Positions 60,353-64,000 of a stretch of DNA of 64,000 nt are shown in pieces. A model generated the notes under the pieces. The model made no database searches. It saw only the letters and a program-made list of their open reading frames with translations, and was not told the DNA's origin. Source of the stretch: Paenibacillus stellifer (GTDB taxonomy: Bacteria; Bacillota; Bacilli; Paenibacillales; Paenibacillaceae); the NCBI RefSeq assembly GCF_000758685.1, contig NZ_CP009286.1:154501-218500 (forward strand), given 5' to 3'. Each line of letters begins with the position of its first letter. Within the stretch, counting starts at the first letter, position 1. The position numbers and the translations under genes are program-made.

Positions 60353-61303
60353 ATGTCGGAAAATATCTACGTAGGCGTGGATTTGGGCGGAACCGCAATC
60401 AAGGTGGGCATCTGCAACAGCGAGGGCCATTTATTGCATACTTTTGAGGGGCCTACAGGAACCTCGGACGGTGTCGATACCGTCATTGACAACATCGCGA
60501 AATACGTGCGTCAAATTGTTGCTGAATCCCCGTACGAGTGGGATCAGCTTGTCGGTGTTGGGGCGGGAGTAGCCGGCTTCACGAATATTCGCGAAGGCAT
60601 TATCGTTCTTGCGCCTAACATAGGTTTTCGGGATGTGCCGATCCGTGCCATTCTGGAGGATCGCTTGAACAAGCCGGTCAAAATAGACAATGACGCCAAC
60701 GTGGCGGCGCTTGGGGAAGCATGGAGCGGTGCGGGCAGAGGCATCGAGAACTGCGTGTGCTATACGCTCGGAACCGGCGTCGGCGGCGGCATCATCATTA
60801 ATGGCAAGATTTATCAGGGATTCTCCGGCCTGGCCGGCGAGCTTGGCCATATTTCCGTCGTTCCCGATCTGGAAGCCATCCAGTGCGGCTGCGGCAAAAA
60901 GGGCTGCCTGGAGACCGTATCCTCCGCAACCGGCATTATTCGCATGGCCAATGATGCAGTTGCCCGTGGAGACCGGACCTCTCTGTCTACGGTGGAGAAG
61001 ATCGCGGCCAAGGAAGTGTTCGACGCCGCCAAGGAAGGCGACGAGGTTGCGATCCGCATCGTGAACCGCGCTGCTTACTACATCGGGAAGTCAATGGCTG
61101 CCGTTGCGGCTGTGCTGAATCCTGAAGTGTTCATCGTTGGTGGAGGCGTGTCCAAAGCTGGCGAGTTCCTGTTCGAGGAGATCCGCCGTGTATATGCGCA
61201 GTTCACTCCCGAGCCGCTTCAGAAAGACGTTAAGATTGTAGCCGCCCAGCTCGGCAATGACGCCGGAATTGTGGGCGCGGCTGGCCTTCTGCTGCGTTCT
61301 TAA
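60353..61303 (+). CDS. glcK: Glucokinase, ROK family
   Basis: It phosphorylates glucose with ATP; 316 aa. VGVDLGGTAIKVGI is the phosphate-binding motif, and the ROK zinc motif CGCGKKGCLE follows GELGHISV. VKIDNDANVAALGE holds the catalytic Asp. AAAAGGTGG precedes ATG 60353. It is followed after 43 bp by rapZ, so these may share a transcript. Confidence 0.93.
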   Translation: MSENIYVGVDLGGTAIKVGICNSEGHLLHTFEGPTGTSDGVDTVIDNIAKYVRQIVAESPYEWDQLVGVGAGVAGFTNIREGIIVLAPNIGFRDVPIRAILEDRLNKPVKIDNDANVAALGEAWSGAGRGIENCVCYTLGTGVGGGIIINGKIYQGFSGLAGELGHISVVPDLEAIQCGCGKKGCLETVSSATGIIRMANDAVARGDRTSLSTVEKIAAKEVFDAAKEGDEVAIRIVNRAAYYIGKSMAAVAAVLNPEVFIVGGGVSKAGEFLFEEIRRVYAQFTPEPLQKDVKIVAAQLGNDAGIVGAAGLLLRS

Positions 61304-61346
61304 GCGATATCATTCATTCATATACTAACGTGGGGAGGGAAGCCTG

Positions 61347-62246
61347 ATGACTGAAGAAGAAGTCGTCCCGTCGGCTGCGGCCACCCTTATTATCATTACC
61401 GGCATGTCGGGGGCGGGGAAGACAATCGCGGTGCAGAGTCTGGAGGACCTCGGGTTCTTCTGCGTCGACAATCTTCCGCCCGTGCTTATTCCGAAGTTCG
61501 CGGAGCTCATCGAGCAGTCCAAGGGCAAGATCGCCAAAGTCGCGCTCGTGATTGACCTCCGGGGCCGTGAGTTCTTCACCGCCCTGTCGGAATCGCTGAA
61601 CTTTATGAAAGACCAATTTACCATAGGCTGCGAAATTTTGTTCCTCGATGCAACCGATTCCGTGCTGGTGCAGCGTTACAAGGAGAGCAGACGCCGTCAT
61701 CCGCTGGCTCCCAAAGGCATGCCGCTGGACGGTATCCGGCTGGAGCGGCAAATGCTGGAGGAGCTCAAGGATTCGGCGACGCTTGTCATTGATACGAGCA
61801 GCATGAAGCCGGCGCAGCTTAAAGAGAAGATCGTATCCCGCTTTTCCCATCTTGGTAAAAGCACGCTTTCCGTCAATATCACCTCCTTCGGCTTCAAATA
61901 CGGCATTCCTATCGACGCAGACCTTGTGTTTGACGTACGCTTTTTGCCAAATCCGCATTATGTGGACCATCTTCGGCCCCACACGGGCCAGGACAGCGAT
62001 GTATACGATTATGTAATGAAGTGGCCCGAAACGCAGGCATTCCTGACCAAGCTGCTCGATATGCTGCATTTTCTGATTCCCCAGTATCACAAGGAGGGCA
62101 AATCCCAGATCATTATCGGCATCGGCTGTACGGGCGGCAAGCACCGTTCGGTGGCCATAGCGGAATATCTGGGCAAGATGCTCGGGGTCAGTGAGACGGA
62201 ATCGGTATCAGTCAGCCACCGGGATGCCGAACGCGACCGGCATTAA
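61347..62246 (+). CDS. rapZ: RNase adapter RapZ/YvcJ family nucleotide-binding protein
   Basis: 299 aa. The P-loop GMSGAGKT is at 19-26, with [10 protein letters not shown], the Walker B-like [13 protein letters not shown] and the C-terminal [16 protein letters not shown]. In B. subtilis YvcJ hydrolyses GTP and affects competence; in enterobacteria RapZ controls GlmS synthesis. GGGGAGGG precedes ATG 61347. It starts the conserved rapZ-yvcK-whiA cluster. Confidence 0.93.
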   Translation: MTEEEVVPSAAATLIIITGMSGAGKTIAVQSLEDLGFFCVDNLPPVLIPKFAELIEQSKGKIAKVALVIDLRGREFFTALSESLNFMKDQFTIGCEILFLDATDSVLVQRYKESRRRHPLAPKGMPLDGIRLERQMLEELKDSATLVIDTSSMKPAQLKEKIVSRFSHLGKSTLSVNITSFGFKYGIPIDADLVFDVRFLPNPHYVDHLRPHTGQDSDVYDYVMKWPETQAFLTKLLDMLHFLIPQYHKEGKSQIIIGIGCTGGKHRSVAIAEYLGKMLGVSETESVSVSHRDAERDRH

Positions 62247-62262
62247 GAGAGAAGGGATCAAC

Positions 62263-63243
62263 GTGGCTGAACAACCGGGACAGCGCCCGAAAGTCGTCGT
62301 TATGGGCGGCGGCACGGGCCTGTCCGTGATGCTCCGCGGCCTCAAAGAGAAGCCGCTTGATATTACCGCCATCGTAACGGTGGCGGATGACGGGGGAAGC
62401 TCCGGCATATTGCGCAGTGAGCTGCAGATGCCGCCGCCTGGCGATATCCGCAACGTCCTGACGGCGATGGCGGATGTCGAGCCTTTGATGGCCGAAATTA
62501 TGAAGTACCGATTCAGCAGCGGGGAAGGGCTTGCCGGGCACAGTCTCGGCAACCTGATTCTGGCTGCGCTTACCGATATTTCGGGCGATTTTGTCACCGC
62601 CGTCCGCGAGATCAACCGCCTCTTCGCCGTAAGAGGCCGGGTTCTGCCCGCAGCGGGCGAAGCGGTGGTGCTGAGCGCCGAGATGGAGGACGGCAGCATC
62701 GTCACCGGGGAGTCGAAGATTCCCGAGGCCGGAGGCAAGATCCGGCGCGTCTTTCTCGAACCGCCGGATGTCGAGCCGCTGCCGGAAGCGCTGGAGGCGA
62801 TCCGCGAGGCGGACGCCATCCTGCTCGGCCCGGGAAGCCTGTACACCAGCATTCTGCCGAATCTGCTGGTGCCGAAGCTGGCTGAGGCGGTCGTCGCCTC
62901 GGATGCGATCAAGATGTTCATCTGCAATGTGATGACCCAGCCGGGCGAGACCGACTATTACACGGTCAGCGACCATCTGCAGGCCGTGTACGATCACATT
63001 GGGCTGCATCTGTTCGATTATGTCATTGTCAACAACGGCGAAATTCCGCCCGAGGTGCAGCAGAAATATGCGGAGAAGGGAGCAAGCCCGGTCGAGCTCG
63101 ACCGGGAGGCGATCGAAGATCCGCGCTACAAGCTGATCGCCGATCGGCTTGTGCTGTTCCGCACCTACCTCCGGCATGATACGGAGAAGCTGAGCCAGCA
63201 TATTTACCAGCTGGTACAGGACTGGATAACACGAAAGAGGTGA
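62263..63243 (+). CDS. yvcK: Gluconeogenesis factor YvcK/GlmR
   Basis: A UDP-sugar-binding protein needed for cell-wall precursor balance on gluconeogenic carbon; about 326 aa. [48 protein letters not shown] and [16 protein letters not shown] are family hallmarks. The frame opens at 62191 inside rapZ, but GTG 62263 follows GAAGGGA and is preferred. It lies 16 bp after rapZ. Confidence 0.93.
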   Translation: MAEQPGQRPKVVVMGGGTGLSVMLRGLKEKPLDITAIVTVADDGGSSGILRSELQMPPPGDIRNVLTAMADVEPLMAEIMKYRFSSGEGLAGHSLGNLILAALTDISGDFVTAVREINRLFAVRGRVLPAAGEAVVLSAEMEDGSIVTGESKIPEAGGKIRRVFLEPPDVEPLPEALEAIREADAILLGPGSLYTSILPNLLVPKLAEAVVASDAIKMFICNVMTQPGETDYYTVSDHLQAVYDHIGLHLFDYVIVNNGEIPPEVQQKYAEKGASPVELDREAIEDPRYKLIADRLVLFRTYLRHDTEKLSQHIYQLVQDWITRKR

Positions 63244-63248
63244 GGACC

Positions 63249-64000
63249 TTGTCTTTTGCGGCGCTAACTAAAAAAGAACTGACGATGATCGAGAACGGCC
63301 CTTGCTGCGACAAGGCGGAGATGTCGGCTCTGATCCGGATGAACGGATCGGTGCAGCTCTCGAGCAAACGGATCGTCCTCGATATCTCAACGGAGAATGC
63401 CGCGATCGCAAGGCGGATTTATTCCTTGCTTAAAAAATATTACCAGGTGCATACCGAGCTTCTCGTGCGTAAAAAAATGCGTTTGAAGAAAAATAACGTC
63501 TATATCGTCCGCATCCCCGCCCGGGTGGAGGAGATTCTGAACGATCTCAAGATCGTCTCCCAAGGCTTTGTGTTCAACGACGGTATCGACGAGAGCATAG
63601 TTCGCAAGAACTGCTGCAAACGCGCGTATCTGCGCGGCGCTTTTATGGCGGGCGGCTCGGTCAACAACCCCGAGGGCTCGTCGTATCACCTGGAGATCGC
63701 CTCGATGTACGAGGAGCACTGCAAGGCGCTCGTTGAGCTGGCCGATGTTTTTCATCTCAACGCCCGCTGCATCGAGCGCAAGAAGGGCTTCATTCTGTAT
63801 ATCAAGGAAGGCGAGAAGATCATCGAATTCCTGAATCTGATCGGCGCGCACCAGGCTCTGTTCAAATTCGAGGATGTGCGGATCATGCGCGACATGCGCA
63901 ATTCCGTCAACCGGATTGTGAACTGCGAAACTGCCAATTTGAACAAGACCATCAGCGCGGCAGTACGGCAGATTGAGAACATCAAGTTTCTGGAGAAGGA
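63249..64000 (+). CDS. whiA: DNA-binding protein WhiA (3' end missing)
   Basis: 250 codons are open to the window edge; WhiA is usually about 310-320 aa, so the C-terminal HTH is mostly outside. The N-terminal part has [20 protein letters not shown], and the LAGLIDADG-like core carries [26 protein letters not shown] and [25 protein letters not shown]. The start is TTG 63249 after GAGGTGAGG, 5 bp behind the yvcK stop. In Bacillus it affects cell division and chromosome segregation. The crh gene is expected next. Confidence 0.93.
   Translation, partial: MSFAALTKKELTMIENGPCCDKAEMSALIRMNGSVQLSSKRIVLDISTENAAIARRIYSLLKKYYQVHTELLVRKKMRLKKNNVYIVRIPARVEEILNDLKIVSQGFVFNDGIDESIVRKNCCKRAYLRGAFMAGGSVNNPEGSSYHLEIASMYEEHCKALVELADVFHLNARCIERKKGFILYIKEGEKIIEFLNLIGAHQALFKFEDVRIMRDMRNSVNRIVNCETANLNKTISAAVRQIENIKFLEK

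Overview
The window is chromosomal DNA from a spore-forming, moderately GC-rich member of the Bacillales, most likely Paenibacillus or a close relative. Spo0F and BofA homologues point to endospore formation. Many gene neighbourhoods match Bacillus subtilis blocks, but GC content is clearly higher and several blocks are joined differently. The genus is an inference from gene content and synteny; no search was run.

Layout. 0.1-6 kb: ywhD, an AbrB-like regulator with an extra zinc knuckle and HTH, a secreted stalk-domain protein, a 3-methyladenine DNA glycosylase and a PbpG-like penicillin-binding protein. 6-10 kb: an Asp-box beta-propeller protein, a nitrilase-family hydrolase with a GNAT partner, and a second GNAT protein. 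10.2-25.2 kb: ywiB-argS, an intracellular-type subtilase, then rpoE-pyrG-[IS1182-like element]-spo0F-fbaA-murA-rho-radical SAM-rpmE. 25.3-29.3 kb: SRP RNA-dnaX-ebfC-recR-yaaL-bofA. 29.3-35.7 kb: an rRNA operon in the order 16S-5S-tRNA-Ile-tRNA-Ala-23S, followed by eight tRNA genes. 35.8-38.2 kb: a PucR/CdaR-type regulator and an MsmX-like ATPase. 38.4-42.8 kb: hprK-lgt-ppaX-acetyltransferase plus a membrane acyltransferase. 43.1-52.2 kb: a complete histidine operon hisZGDBHAFI-hisJ, followed by a PRPP synthetase gene. 52.4-54.9 kb: a TPR protein (YvcD position) and trxB. 54.9-61.3 kb: a segment absent from the B. subtilis order, with a tandem-repeat array, an SgrR-like regulator, a LacI-type regulator, a DUF438/hemerythrin/PAS protein behind a Fur-like box, and glucokinase. 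61.3-64 kb: rapZ-yvcK(glmR)-whiA, with whiA cut by the window end.

The genes serve information processing (RpoE, Rho, DnaX, RecR, ArgS, rRNA and tRNA), wall and envelope synthesis (PbpG, MurA, Lgt, YvcK/RapZ), carbon control (HprK, MsmX, GlcK, Fba), histidine synthesis with its own PRPP supply, and sporulation (Spo0F, BofA).

The most notable signals are a 138-nt stem-bounded insertion in 23S helix 45, which probably gives a fragmented 23S rRNA; the displaced 5S gene with no 5S after the 23S; an IS element inserted in the pyrG terminator with a hairpin copy on each side; an AbrB-zinc knuckle-HTH fusion; a possible small RNA upstream of rpoE; a perfect 7-1-7 Fur-like operator at the hemerythrin gene; and a 23-bp tandem array at a synteny breakpoint. 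I found no CRISPR array, prophage or classical defence system.
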